A DNA stretch of 63,941 bases from JASUTC01 sp964604305 (GCA_964604305.1 CAZRYM010000007.1:1-63941), one strand, 5' to 3'; counted from the first letter of the stretch, positions 52,562-61,978 are shown. The notes: generated by a model from the sequence alone, not told the origin. Translations and numbers: made by a program.

Positions 52562-52671
52562 TAAAGAGGAAACGTCTTATCTTTTGTTAACGTTGTTTTT
52601 AATAATAAGGGTAATCATTTATTCATAGCAATAGAAGACTTGAGTTATTAGTTTCTCTGATTACCAGTTTC

Positions 52672-52680
52672 TGATATAAT
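52672..52680 (+). promoter_or_regulatory. Promoter of the flippase-like gene, extended -10
   Basis: TGATATAAT 35 bases upstream of the start. No clear -35. The interval 52560-52670 is otherwise without features. Confidence 0.6.
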
Positions 52681-52714
52681 ACTTTGCAGGAAATAGAGTG
52701 AAAGGGGCAAGAAA

Positions 52715-53791
52715 TTGGAAAGGTTAGAAAACAGTCAGGATATAACGGAAAAAGAAAAATCAGAGATAATTTCCTCCGAAAAGAAAAAAACCTTTTCATA
52801 CAAATGGTTGATGCTAACCGTTATATCAGGCTTGATCATCGTTGTTGTTTTTTTCTTTATTGGTGATTTTCAAGAAAATATAAACGTTTTTAAAAACATA
52901 GATTTCTTTTGGCTTGCCTTATCTGGGCTATGTTTGGTCATATTTTGGTTATCTGAATCGCTTACAATCTATACCACGGCTAAAATATCCGGGGTAAAGT
53001 TATCTCTTTTGCAGGCGATTGAAACAAATATGGTCGGCCAATTTTATAATTCCGTTACGCCTTTTGCAAGTGGTGGACAACCTATGCAGATTCTAAGATT
53101 ATACCGATTGGGTATCGATGTATCAAAGGCAACAGCTGTTTTAATGTCAAGATTTTTGATTTATCAATCCGTAATTACAATATTAGGAGTTTTTATTATG
53201 ATCATTTTTTTCGATAGAATGAGTTCTCTACCCTCATTTTCTGTATTAGCGATTTTTGGTTTCCTTATTAACTCTGCAGTCATCTTTTTTTTACTTATCT
53301 TTTCTTTCAGTCCTGCTCTTACTAAAAAAATTTTTGACTTGATACTTTTTTTTGTCTCCCCGTTTAAATTTGGTAAAAAGATGAAAGAGAGTGAGAATAA
53401 ATGGATCGAGAAAATCGGTGAATTTCATACAGCTATGAAAAATCTGGGGAAAGCTCCTTTTAAACTTCTTATTGCCTTTGTATTTACTTCCGTTCAAATC
53501 TTCTTTTTCTTTTCCATCCCCTATTGTATATATAGAATGTTGGAACCGCCAATAGTAGCTTTCTCCGAAATTTTTTCATTTCAGGGAATACTGTTCCTTA
53601 TCATATCTTTTGTGCCTGTTCCTGGAGCAGGCGGAGCAGCAGAAGGGGGATTTTATTTGTTTTTTAAGAACTTCTTTTCTCCTGTAAATATTGCCGGTGC
53701 TGTGATCATTTGGCGGATAATTTCATACTACTTGAATATTTTTATTGGTGCTCCCTTTGCTATGAAAATACCCAAGAAGAAAAAAGCATGA
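52715..53791 (+). CDS. Flippase-like (LPG_synthase_TM/YbhN) membrane protein
   Basis: 358 residues, about eight membrane helices after a charged N-terminus (1-30). Family motifs NMVGQFYNSVTPFASGGQP near 110 and FVPVPGAGGAAEGGF near 295. Members include the flippase part of MprF and glycolipid-linked flippases. With glycolipid glycosyltransferases elsewhere in the window, lipid transport is plausible (inference). TTG start at 52715 with AAAGGGG upstream. Confidence 0.85.
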   Translation: MERLENSQDITEKEKSEIISSEKKKTFSYKWLMLTVISGLIIVVVFFFIGDFQENINVFKNIDFFWLALSGLCLVIFWLSESLTIYTTAKISGVKLSLLQAIETNMVGQFYNSVTPFASGGQPMQILRLYRLGIDVSKATAVLMSRFLIYQSVITILGVFIMIIFFDRMSSLPSFSVLAIFGFLINSAVIFFLLIFSFSPALTKKIFDLILFFVSPFKFGKKMKESENKWIEKIGEFHTAMKNLGKAPFKLLIAFVFTSVQIFFFFSIPYCIYRMLEPPIVAFSEIFSFQGILFLIISFVPVPGAGGAAEGGFYLFFKNFFSPVNIAGAVIIWRIISYYLNIFIGAPFAMKIPKKKKA

Positions 53792-53797
53792 TATAAT
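53789..53797 (+). promoter_or_regulatory. nagA promoter, extended -10
   Basis: TGATATAAT overlapping the end of the flippase gene, 31 bases upstream of the nagA start. Confidence 0.55.
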
Positions 53798-53828
53798 GTT
53801 ATTACTTTAAAAAAATGAGGTGATACCA

Positions 53829-54935
53829 TTGAAAATCGATAATGTTTCTTTATATACTCCTGATATTTTAATTAAGAATGCTCAAGTTCTCTATGGAGAA
53901 AAAATTGAAAATATCTCGAGCTTGAGTTTAAAAGGAGAGAAATCAATTATATTTGTCCCGGGTTTTGTTGATACTCACAATCATGGATGTATGGGTGAGG
54001 ACTTCTCAGATACTGATTTTGATGGACTCAAGAGAATGGAAAAATTTTTATACACCAGAGGTGTAACAACCGTTTTGGCAACAACTCTTTCGCTCCCCTT
54101 TGATAAGATAAAAAAGGTTGTTACCTTAATCAGAAACTATCGGGAGAAAAACCCCGCAAGTTCTATAGCGGGAATTCATCTTGAAGGGCCATTTGTTAAT
54201 TTAGAGAAGAAAGGGGCTCAAAATCCGGATTACATAAAAGCACCTTGTGATCATGAGATCGAATTCATATTGGATAACAAAGACCTGATAAAGGTCATTA
54301 CTGTTGCACCGGAAGTCGTAGGAAATGAGGTTATTCAAACGCTATCTTCAAATGAGATTACCGTTTCTATCGGACATACTTGTTCCGATTTCAAGCGTTC
54401 AACATCTGCTTTAAATTCGGGAGCCAGTCGGTTTACCCATTTATTCAATGCAATGACACCTATTCATCATAGAGAACTGGGTTCATCCGGAGCAGGGCTT
54501 CTTTCAGATGCGTATGTAGAAATTATTTGCGACTTGATTCATCTTTCAAAAGAAACGATACAACTGGTTTTCAAAACAAAGGATACTGACAAGATCATCT
54601 TTATTTCAGATGCCATGGAAGCAACCGGGCTCAAACCGGGGAAATACACCTTGGGGGGCCTTGAAGTGATTGTGGACAAGAGTTCAGCCAGATTAGCAGA
54701 TGGGACCCTTGCCGGATCGGTTTTGAAATTAGACGATGCATTAAGAAATGTAAATAGTTTCCTGTCAAACGCTTTTCAAGATGTCCTCAAATGCCTGACA
54801 AAAAATCCCTCGATTAGTTCAGGACTTACTTCAGGAACCATTGATGTGGGACAACAGGCTGATTTTGTTCTTCTTGATCATGATTTGAAAGTCATCAAAA
54901 CCGTTAAAGGTGGGAAAACGGTTTACGAAATCTGA
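53829..54935 (+). CDS. nagA: N-acetylglucosamine-6-phosphate deacetylase
   Basis: Amidohydrolase of 368 residues. Metal motif GFVDTHNHGCMGEDF, then HLEGPFVNLEKKGAQ, SIGHTCSD, THLFNAM (His/Asn substrate residues) and FISDAMEATG with the catalytic Asp. The first metal motif has HNHG, as in NagA. TTG 53829 is set as start because GAGGTGAT lies just upstream; GTG 53820 falls within that site. No nagB is adjacent. Confidence 0.94.
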   Translation: MKIDNVSLYTPDILIKNAQVLYGEKIENISSLSLKGEKSIIFVPGFVDTHNHGCMGEDFSDTDFDGLKRMEKFLYTRGVTTVLATTLSLPFDKIKKVVTLIRNYREKNPASSIAGIHLEGPFVNLEKKGAQNPDYIKAPCDHEIEFILDNKDLIKVITVAPEVVGNEVIQTLSSNEITVSIGHTCSDFKRSTSALNSGASRFTHLFNAMTPIHHRELGSSGAGLLSDAYVEIICDLIHLSKETIQLVFKTKDTDKIIFISDAMEATGLKPGKYTLGGLEVIVDKSSARLADGTLAGSVLKLDDALRNVNSFLSNAFQDVLKCLTKNPSISSGLTSGTIDVGQQADFVLLDHDLKVIKTVKGGKTVYEI

Positions 54936-54949
54936 AAATATTACAGTTT

Positions 54950-55843
54950 CTAAATACCAAGACGTTGTTCACGTCTCAAGATTAAAACGAACAGAATAAA
55001 GCCTGTTAATCCAAAGATAAAACCTGATAGTTGGTTAGCACTCATGATTTCTTTTAGGAACAGCCAAGCCCATACAATACTCAATATCGGTTCACCTACA
55101 ATGGCAAAGGAGACCTCAGGAGCTTTGAATTTCTTCAATGAAACATTTACCGCCAGATATCCAAGAAAGGAACATGCCCCTCCCAACCAAAGGATCAGAA
55201 GAAAATCGCGCAAGCTTCCAATGGCAAAACCAATTCGATTGATCATGATTGGAATCAGCAACACACCCATCCCAATGATGTACAGATAGATATTTAAAAT
55301 AATCGGACTGATTTTTACAATTAGTCTTTTAACTCCCACGAGATAAATACAGATCATCATAATTCCCAAAGAAGAATACAGATCACCTATACCAAGATGG
55401 GTATCAGTCTGAAAATCGCCTATTCCCATAATAATGATTCCCATGGAAGTTATGGTGAGGGGGATTAGCATAATCTTTGACATGGCTTCTTTATAAAACA
55501 GGATGCTCAAAAAACTGACCAAAACAGGCTGAATCAGGATAGGAATGACTCCACCAGCCACAGTTGTATATGAAAACGCCCTAATCCACAGGAAAAAATG
55601 CATTCCCAATGAGATTCCGGAAATAAGCAGGACGAACAAATCAGTTCTGTTAAAGGAAACCGTTTTTTCTCTCTTATGCCGGTTTTTAAGATAAAAAAAC
55701 AAAAAAAATAAAAAACCAAAAAAAAGTCTGTAAAAGGCGATTTTGATAGGTTCTTCCCCACATAGTTTGATTACAGGTCCGGCTGTTGATAACACAACAA
55801 TGCCTGATAAGAGGATGAAAAGCGAATTGGTCTTCTTTATCAT
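54950..55843 (-). CDS. EamA-family (DMT) transporter
   Basis: 297 residues with ten hydrophobic segments and a duplicated EamA fold; second-half motif EVSFAIVGEPILSIVWAWLFLKE. Substrate unknown (drug/metabolite type exporter). It overlaps the P-type ATPase gene by four bases, so the two are co-transcribed. Convergent with nagA. Confidence 0.88.
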   Translation of the reverse strand: MIKKTNSLFILLSGIVVLSTAGPVIKLCGEEPIKIAFYRLFFGFLFFLFFYLKNRHKREKTVSFNRTDLFVLLISGISLGMHFFLWIRAFSYTTVAGGVIPILIQPVLVSFLSILFYKEAMSKIMLIPLTITSMGIIIMGIGDFQTDTHLGIGDLYSSLGIMMICIYLVGVKRLIVKISPIILNIYLYIIGMGVLLIPIMINRIGFAIGSLRDFLLILWLGGACSFLGYLAVNVSLKKFKAPEVSFAIVGEPILSIVWAWLFLKEIMSANQLSGFIFGLTGFILFVLILRREQRLGI

Positions 55844-58563
55844 AAATTCTTATTGAACAACTTGATGATTTCAAAGAGCCATAGAATAAGACTGGCAAAT
55901 AAGATTGAAATAATCAGTTCAGAAAATTTAAGCGCTGTTGTTCCAAAGATATCCTGGAAAAAAGGCACGTAAATCACAACAAGTTGAAGGAGAAAACTAA
56001 TCGCCACTGCTCCATATAAATACGGATTGTTTCCCGAGCCGTGTTTGAAAACTGATTTGTGACTTCTTATACAAAAAGTAAAGAACAGTTGAGAAAACAC
56101 CAGTGTACTAAACAACAGCGTTCTCCAGGTTCCTTCCGCCACTTCCAGATTCTTGAAAGACAGACTCGGTATAAGGGTAAAAACAGCTATGATCAGTCCG
56201 GTTAAAATCAAATAAGTCCACTTCGTGCCGATGATATTTCCACCGATGGGGTTGGGTTTTCTCTTCATGATATTCTTTTCAGCAGGCTCTATGGATAAAG
56301 AGAGGGCGGGAAAGCCGTCGCTAACTAGATTTACCCAAAGAATTTGGAGTGGCAATAAGGGTAACGGCACACCAAGAAAGGGACCTAAAAGCATGATCCA
56401 AATCTCAGCCATATTGGAAGCAAGGATATATTTAATAAACTTTTGGATATTGTCGTATATGGTTCTTCCTTCTTTAACAGCGGCAACTATTGTTGAAAAA
56501 TTATCATCCAGTAAAACCATGTCGGATACTTCTTTAGAAACATCAGTGCCGGTAATTCCCATAGCCAATCCAATATCTGCGCGTTTAAGTGCCGGCGCAT
56601 CATTCACACCATCACCGGTCATGGATACAATTTTACCCTGTCTTTGCAAACTTTTCACAATAGATAATTTGTTTTCAGGAGTTACCCTGGCATACACGGA
56701 TTTTTGGTTTACAATTTTGTCTATTTCACCGTCCGTTTTCCCCTCTATCTCTCTTCCCAATATGACCTCTTCCCTATCTTCTATCATATTCAGCTTTTGG
56801 GCGATGTATCCGGCTGTTAGGGGATGGTCTCCCGTTATCATGATGGGTCTGATACCGGCATCTTTCGCTGTTGCAATAGCCTCTTTTACCCCTTCCCTTT
56901 CAGGATCCATCATGCCGAACATCCCGATGAAAGTCATTTCACTTTCTTTATGTTCGTAATCTTCGTCTATTTCGTAATCCACATTCTTATAAGCAATCCC
57001 CAAGACTCTCATACCGTTTTTGGCTAGTTTGTTATGCTCTTCCATGATCTTTTTCTTCCATTGATCATCCAATGCGAAAATTTCTTCACCGTCCAAAACC
57101 TGATTGCAATTCTTAATGAGTTGATCAACAGCCCCTTTAGTAAAAGCTACATTGTGATCAATGTCCAAAAGTTTGAGATATTTGTGAATCCTTGTGTTTT
57201 TGTTATCCAATTGTTCAAACAAAATATCGTGAACAGTTGACATCATCTTTCTTTCCGATTCGAATGGGATTTCACTGATTCTTGGAAAGATTTCAGCATA
57301 TTCATCTTTTCCCATGCCAACCTTTTTGGCAGCATATACCAGTGCACCTTCTGTGGGATCGCCAATGACATCAAAATCTTGCTTCCTATTCTTAGCGGGT
57401 TCTAATCTAGCATCATTACACATACTTCCCCCAAGAAGCATCAAGCTCAGCGCACTTTGATCATCTTCCGGAAGAGAATCAGGATCATCAGCGTCTTCCT
57501 TGCCAAAATCCAAACGGTTTCCTGCCAATTCCAGTACTGTAACTCTCATTCGGTTTTCTGTGATGGTTCCCGTTTTATCCGAGCAAATGACATTGACCGA
57601 TCCCAAAGTTTCAACTGCCATCAAACGTCTCACCAAGGCATTTCTTGAAAGCATGCGTCTGGCTCCAAGAGCCAATGCAATTGTAACAACCGTCGGAAGT
57701 CCCTCAGGAACGGCAGCAACCGCAAAAGATACGGCAGTCATGAACATCACCTTTAAGTCTTCTCCACGAAGGATGCCCATTAAAAAGATGATGGCCACAA
57801 TCGCCAAAGAGGCAAAGGCAAGTATCCTGCCAAGTTTTTCAAGCCTTTTTTGCATGGGAGTTTGGCCTTCTTCATCCTCTTGGAGCATGGAGGCAATCTT
57901 TCCAATTTCCGTTTTCATCCCCGTTCTTACAACCACTCCGACACCTCTGCCGTAACTGACAACAGTCCCTGAGTAGGCCATGTTTTTTCTCCCGGCTAAA
58001 TCAGTGTCTTTTTCAAAGACTTCATCAGACTCTTTTTCAACCGGTTGGGATTCACCGGTGAGTGCAGACTCTTGGATCTTTAGATTATATGCATCGATTA
58101 ATCTTAAATCTGCAGGTACATAATTGCCTGCTTCAAGAAAAACAACATCACCGGGAACTATTTCGGTTGATGAGACGACCTTTTCAGTACCTGACCTTTT
58201 GACACGTACTTTGGGAATGGATAACTTCTTTAAGGTACTCATGGCCTTTTCAGCACGATATTCCTGAGAAAAGCCAATTAAAGCGTTGATCAGAAGAATG
58301 ATAGAGATGACAATTGTGTCCCTTAATTCACCAATAAGACCGGTTATTACCGCTGCCACCAGTAATACGATTACAATTGTTGAGGTAAACTGCATGAGGA
58401 AAATTTTTATAGGGTTTCTTCCTTTTTTTTCTTCCAATTCATTTTTCCCGTATTCTTCGAGCCTTTGTTGAAGTGTAGAATCTTGAATACCGCTATTTAT
58501 ATCAGTATTCAGTTTCTTTTCTGTTTCATCGATTGTATAATGATGCCAAAGTTGTTTGTCCAT
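55840..58563 (-). CDS. P-type Ca2+-transporting ATPase
   Basis: Type II P-ATPase of 907 residues. N-terminal cation domain, ALTGESQPVEK (actuator TGES), PEGLPTVVT in helix 4, phosphorylation site CSDKTGTITENRM, FTKGAVD, MITGDHPLTA and GDGVNDAPALKRADIG. Helix 5/6 region NMAEIWIMLLGPFLG and LWVNLVSDGFPALSL support Ca2+ type (SERCA/PMR1-like). ATG 58563 follows GGGTGAT; GTG 58575 is the longer alternative. Confidence 0.93.
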   Translation of the reverse strand: MDKQLWHHYTIDETEKKLNTDINSGIQDSTLQQRLEEYGKNELEEKKGRNPIKIFLMQFTSTIVIVLLVAAVITGLIGELRDTIVISIILLINALIGFSQEYRAEKAMSTLKKLSIPKVRVKRSGTEKVVSSTEIVPGDVVFLEAGNYVPADLRLIDAYNLKIQESALTGESQPVEKESDEVFEKDTDLAGRKNMAYSGTVVSYGRGVGVVVRTGMKTEIGKIASMLQEDEEGQTPMQKRLEKLGRILAFASLAIVAIIFLMGILRGEDLKVMFMTAVSFAVAAVPEGLPTVVTIALALGARRMLSRNALVRRLMAVETLGSVNVICSDKTGTITENRMRVTVLELAGNRLDFGKEDADDPDSLPEDDQSALSLMLLGGSMCNDARLEPAKNRKQDFDVIGDPTEGALVYAAKKVGMGKDEYAEIFPRISEIPFESERKMMSTVHDILFEQLDNKNTRIHKYLKLLDIDHNVAFTKGAVDQLIKNCNQVLDGEEIFALDDQWKKKIMEEHNKLAKNGMRVLGIAYKNVDYEIDEDYEHKESEMTFIGMFGMMDPEREGVKEAIATAKDAGIRPIMITGDHPLTAGYIAQKLNMIEDREEVILGREIEGKTDGEIDKIVNQKSVYARVTPENKLSIVKSLQRQGKIVSMTGDGVNDAPALKRADIGLAMGITGTDVSKEVSDMVLLDDNFSTIVAAVKEGRTIYDNIQKFIKYILASNMAEIWIMLLGPFLGVPLPLLPLQILWVNLVSDGFPALSLSIEPAEKNIMKRKPNPIGGNIIGTKWTYLILTGLIIAVFTLIPSLSFKNLEVAEGTWRTLLFSTLVFSQLFFTFCIRSHKSVFKHGSGNNPYLYGAVAISFLLQLVVIYVPFFQDIFGTTALKFSELIISILFASLILWLFEIIKLFNKNL

Positions 58564-58590
58564 CAAATCACCCACTTATCAATATAATAA

Positions 58591-58599
58591 AGTATAACA
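58591..58599 (-). promoter_or_regulatory. Promoter of the P-type ATPase gene
   Basis: Minus strand TGTTATACT, one mismatch from the extended -10 pattern, 28 bases upstream of the ATG. Confidence 0.45.
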
Positions 58600-58634
58600 G
58601 AGAAATTAAACCAGTTAATCCTGAAATTCCAGTT

Positions 58635-59051
58635 TTACTTAAGAACTGATTTGCAAAATTTTTTGAAATCTTCATAGGTATAGAAATTACCATGAGTAAT
58701 GATAATTTTTTTGGGTTCAAATTTCAAGACTTTTTTTAAACTTAACTTCCATTCTTCTACATTGTATGCAAAAAGAGGCTTTTCCGGTTTTTCAGGAATA
58801 AAAAAACTCATCATCAAATCTCCCACAATGGCTGTTTGATCGTCTAAAAAGACAGAAACTGACCCGGGGGTATGGCCGGGGGTGGCAACGAGTTTTCCGG
58901 CAATCCCGAAGGGNNNNNNNNNNNNNNNNNNNNNNNNNNNNNNNNNNNNNNNNNNNNNNNNNNNNNNNNNNNNNNNNNNNNNNNNNNNNNNNNNNNNNNN
59001 NNNNNNNNNNNNNGCTTTCGTCATGCTTAACTTAATTGGAATGATGTTCAT
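58635..59051 (-). CDS. MBL-fold metallo-hydrolase, interrupted by an assembly gap
   Basis: The visible C-terminal part has VATPGHTPGSVSVFL, AIVGDLMMSFF and IIITHGNFYTYEDF, which are the third to fifth metal motifs of the metallo-beta-lactamase fold. The N-terminal 12 residues (MNIIPIKLSMTK) are seen before 100 N (58914-59013). The HxHxDH motif must lie in the gap. ATG 59051 has AAGGGGTG eight bases upstream. Confidence 0.8.
   Translation of the reverse strand: MNIIPIKLSMTKXXXXXXXXXXXXXXXXXXXXXXXXXXXXXXXXXXPFGIAGKLVATPGHTPGSVSVFLDDQTAIVGDLMMSFFIPEKPEKPLFAYNVEEWKLSLKKVLKFEPKKIIITHGNFYTYEDFKKFCKSVLK
58914..59013. other. Scaffold gap (100 N)
   Basis: One hundred N inside the MBL hydrolase gene; a round number usual for gaps of unknown size. 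Confidence 0.95.
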
Positions 59052-59076
59052 CCTATCCACACCCCTTGTTCTGTTG

Positions 59077-59089
59077 TATAATGATTATA
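59077..59089. promoter_or_regulatory. Face-to-face -10 elements between the MBL and methyltransferase genes
   Basis: TATAAT on plus (59077-59082) and TATAAT on minus (59084-59089) are one base apart in a near palindrome. Transcription from the plus element would serve the methyltransferase and from the minus element the MBL gene. Confidence 0.5.
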
Positions 59090-59112
59090 CATCAAAATGA
59101 AGGAGTTGGAAG

Positions 59113-59781
59113 ATGAAGGAAAAATATCTTCAAGTGATTGATTATTGGGATGATTTGTTTGATTCAGGTCTTGTAAATCTCGATTTCATAAGAACTGGTA
59201 TACCGATAAAGGATATTGAAGAGTCCCTTTGCTGGATGTTACAAAAAAAAGGACATATACTTGATTTTGGTTGTGGTAATGGAACGCTATTATTAAGGTC
59301 AGTTGCTCTTACCGGTGAATGGGGACTGGGGATCGATCTTTCTGGTGAAGCGATAAAAAGGGCAAAAGAAGCATCGCAGAAATTAAAAATTTCAAACCAG
59401 GTTGAATTTGTAGCCGCCTCTGTCGAATATTTGAAGGATATAAATGATTCTTTTTTTACCTCTGTGATACTTTCCAATATTTTAGATAACCTACTGCCTT
59501 CAGATGGCTTGTTATTGATAGAAACAATCAAAAAAAAGATAAAAAAAGGCGGAAGATTATTTCTAAAATTAAATGACTACAAGGATAAAGAAAAGATGAT
59601 TGCAGATGGTGCCGTGGAAATTGGCGAGAATGTCTTTAAAGAAAAAGATGGACTCTATTTGTGGAACATAGATAATAAAGCTGTCAGATCGATTTTTGAA
59701 GGGGTATTTGAAATAGAAGCAGAAAAAAAAGTTGAATTGATGGGAACGATAAACAGGTCGTTTCATTTAATTAAAAGATGA
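59113..59781 (+). CDS. Class I SAM-dependent methyltransferase
   Basis: 222 residues. Motif I HILDFGCGNGTLLLR, motif II GIDLSGEAIKRAKE, post motifs VILSNILDNLLPSDGLLLIE. Similar to general small-molecule or protein methyltransferases; the acceptor cannot be told. GGAGTTGGAAG precedes the ATG. Its stop overlaps the convergent ogt stop by 15 bases. Confidence 0.85.
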   Translation: MKEKYLQVIDYWDDLFDSGLVNLDFIRTGIPIKDIEESLCWMLQKKGHILDFGCGNGTLLLRSVALTGEWGLGIDLSGEAIKRAKEASQKLKISNQVEFVAASVEYLKDINDSFFTSVILSNILDNLLPSDGLLLIETIKKKIKKGGRLFLKLNDYKDKEKMIADGAVEIGENVFKEKDGLYLWNIDNKAVRSIFEGVFEIEAEKKVELMGTINRSFHLIKR

Positions 59782-60297
59782 ACGATTGGCTTTTTCCAAT
59801 TCTAAAAGTTTCTTTTTTAAACTCAATCCAGCAGAGAAACCGCCCAACGCCCCATCTTTTCTGATAACCCTGTGACAAGGGATAACCATTAGCAATGGAT
59901 TGCTCCCTATGGCATTTGCAACGGCTCTAACTGCAGTAGGCTGACCAATCTGTTCTGCAACGTCAGAATACGAACTACAAATCCCGTAAGGAATTGTCAA
60001 CAATGCCTGCCATACCTTTTTTTGAAATTGAGTGCCATGTTGGGAGTCTTCACTTAGTTGATCTTCGTTGAAGAGCCATTTCAAATAGTTGTTAAAGTTA
60101 AACTTTTTTCTATCACCTTTGATGTATTGTTTGATTTGGTCTTCTATGATTAGTAAATCCTTTGGCTTTTCTCCAATGAATGATTGTTGAGGGGTGGATA
60201 TGGTCTGCTTTGCCTTAACAAATGAAATTTCGTACAAATTCTTTTTTTCAAATATAACGGAAAAGAACCCAATAGGCGTTTGCATCAGAAAATCCAT
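59767..60297 (-). CDS. ogt: Methylated-DNA--protein-cysteine methyltransferase
   Basis: Suicide DNA-repair protein removing O6-alkylguanine adducts, 176 residues. Active site IPCHRVI, helix-turn-helix YSDVAEQIGQPTAVRAVANAIGSNP and C-terminal GFSAGLSLKKKLLELE. ATG 60297 has GGGAG nine bases upstream, located in the end of nadE. Confidence 0.95.
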   Translation of the reverse strand: MDFLMQTPIGFFSVIFEKKNLYEISFVKAKQTISTPQQSFIGEKPKDLLIIEDQIKQYIKGDRKKFNFNNYLKWLFNEDQLSEDSQHGTQFQKKVWQALLTIPYGICSSYSDVAEQIGQPTAVRAVANAIGSNPLLMVIPCHRVIRKDGALGGFSAGLSLKKKLLELEKANRSSFN

Positions 60298-60298
60298 T

Positions 60299-61150
60299 TC
60301 AATCATCTCCCAACAAGTTCAAATTCTTGATCTTTCTTTTTTCTGCTGCTTCCAGTATCTGTCTTACTCTTTTTACTTTTTCCTGATCTTCTTCATCTAA
60401 ACTTTTCTCTTCATTTTCCATCTTCATTAAGATTCTGTCAAGATCAGCGTATTTCAACTTCAAAGCAAATTCATCGGTGATCCCTGGTATCAGATCGGGG
60501 GAGGGGGATTTGTTGATGATGGTATCGGGAATCTTTAATTCTCGAGCCAATTCATAGACCTGTGTTTTATACAGATGCATGATGGGTTCGATATCAGTAG
60601 AATCATCACCCCATTTAACGTAAAATCCTGTCAACAGTTCAGTTCTATTCGTTGTACCCATAACTGCAAGATTTTTCTGTTCAGCCTCCAGATAAAATAG
60701 ACACATGCGTATTCTGTGCTTAATTCGATAAAAGGCATGCCCTTTCAGAAACTTTTCATTTCCCTTTCCTTCAAGGTCTTCGATAAATGTATCTTCTTTT
60801 GCCAACTCCTGCCATTTATTTCTTACGTATTTTTCCTGGATTTTTCTCGGAACGATCGAAGCGGGTGGTTTTAGTGAGTAAGCGCCTGTCTTTTTTAAAA
60901 TTCCCTTGATATTCTTGATTTTGTATTGAATTCCCAAATGCTCGCACACCAACTTTGAATCATTAAGGGTGCTTTTAGCAGAGTCTCTTTCCGGTAACAG
61001 CAGTCCTAAAACATTCTCTGGGCCAATGGCTTCACAGCAGAGAGAGGCGACAACTGCTGAATCTATACCCCCGCTTATTCCAATAACACAACCGTTAAAT
61101 GCATATTCTTCAACTGTTTTTTTTATGAATTCGATACACTGTTTTTTCAT
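60299..61150 (-). CDS. nadE: NH3-dependent NAD+ synthetase
   Basis: Last step of NAD synthesis, about 283 residues. ATP pyrophosphatase P-loop GISGGIDSAVVASL, TTNRTELLTGFYVKWGD and SPSPDLIPGITDE; no glutaminase domain, so it uses ammonia. ATG 61150 or TTG 61162 is possible; GGAGGGAG lies close to the TTG and 12 bases before the ATG. It is followed at two bases by ogt. Confidence 0.94.
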   Translation of the reverse strand: MKKQCIEFIKKTVEEYAFNGCVIGISGGIDSAVVASLCCEAIGPENVLGLLLPERDSAKSTLNDSKLVCEHLGIQYKIKNIKGILKKTGAYSLKPPASIVPRKIQEKYVRNKWQELAKEDTFIEDLEGKGNEKFLKGHAFYRIKHRIRMCLFYLEAEQKNLAVMGTTNRTELLTGFYVKWGDDSTDIEPIMHLYKTQVYELARELKIPDTIINKSPSPDLIPGITDEFALKLKYADLDRILMKMENEEKSLDEEDQEKVKRVRQILEAAEKRKIKNLNLLGDD

Positions 61151-61183
61151 ATCGATTTTCAACTCCCTCCTTATTCAGATCCT

Positions 61184-61192
61184 ATTATATCA
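61184..61192 (-). promoter_or_regulatory. nadE-ogt promoter, extended -10
   Basis: Minus strand TGATATAAT 33 bases upstream of the nadE ATG. Confidence 0.6.
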
Positions 61193-61249
61193 TTCTTATC
61201 TGCAATTAAATTTATTTAACATGCGTCTATAAGTTATATTTTGAAGTAA

Positions 61250-61258
61250 TGGTATAAT
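61250..61258 (+). promoter_or_regulatory. Promoter of the B12-sensor/ABC operon, extended -10
   Basis: TGGTATAAT 56 bases upstream of the GTG start; no clear -35. Confidence 0.6.
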
Positions 61259-61314
61259 CTTCTGTTAAGGAATAATTTTTGAAATATTGAAAAGTAAAGA
61301 AAGGGGGAAGTTTT

Positions 61315-61977
61315 GTGATAAGTCGTTCGCAGTTTACAGATTTGATAGTAAAAGAAGAGAAAGAACAATTAATCGGCATTTTAATTGATGCATTGGACAA
61401 AAAAGAGATAACTGTCAGAGAACTTTACAAAGAAAGGATTCTGCCTTCAATTGAGGATTTTGAATGTCCATTTCAGGAAGATCCACTGTGCATTTGGAAA
61501 GAGCATGTAAGAACATCCATTACCAGAACGATTATTGAGATCGTTTATCCGTATCTTCTCAAAGAGAGGAAACCTTCAAACGGGAAAAAAATCATTATGA
61601 CATGTCCTTCGGAAGAATATCATGAACTGCCACTCAGGGTCGTTTCTGATTGGTTCGAGTTAAATGGTTTTAGGACAATATTTGCAGGGGGCAATACACC
61701 TCTTGCTTCCCTAATCTTGGCTTTGGATTATGAAAAACCTGATTATCTGGGATTAAGTGTTTCCAATCCATATAACTTATATAGGGCTCAAAATATCATT
61801 GAAGCCATTAGAAATAAGGACAAATCAATTGGTATTGTGGTTGGAGGAAGGGCTTTCAACAAAAACAGTGCTTTTGTAAAAAAGATGGATTATGATATTT
61901 TTCTGAAAAATATTGATGACATTGATTCCTTTTCTGAAGAATTAAACGATATCAAAAAAGAAAAGGACGGTGAATGA
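61315..61977 (+). CDS. CarH-like cobalamin-binding domain protein without DNA-binding domain
   Basis: 220 residues. Helical cap (about 1-90) with the methionine-synthase-cap pattern, then a B12-binding Rossmann domain (about 98-215): PSEEYHELPLRVVSDWFE with the cobalt-ligand His in an ExH pattern typical of CarH/light-sensing regulators, GFRTIFAGGNTPLASL, LGLSVSN and IVVGGRAFN. No MerR helix-turn-helix is present. GTG start with AAGGGGGAAG upstream. The stop overlaps the ABC permease start region, so the sensor is translationally linked to an exporter. Confidence 0.82.
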   Translation: MISRSQFTDLIVKEEKEQLIGILIDALDKKEITVRELYKERILPSIEDFECPFQEDPLCIWKEHVRTSITRTIIEIVYPYLLKERKPSNGKKIIMTCPSEEYHELPLRVVSDWFELNGFRTIFAGGNTPLASLILALDYEKPDYLGLSVSNPYNLYRAQNIIEAIRNKDKSIGIVVGGRAFNKNSAFVKKMDYDIFLKNIDDIDSFSEELNDIKKEKDGE

Positions 61978-61978
61978 C

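Noticed and set aside
56225..56959. 244-residue open frame antisense to the P-type ATPase
   Set aside because: Covers conserved ATPase motifs in the other strand; no ribosome binding site or family.
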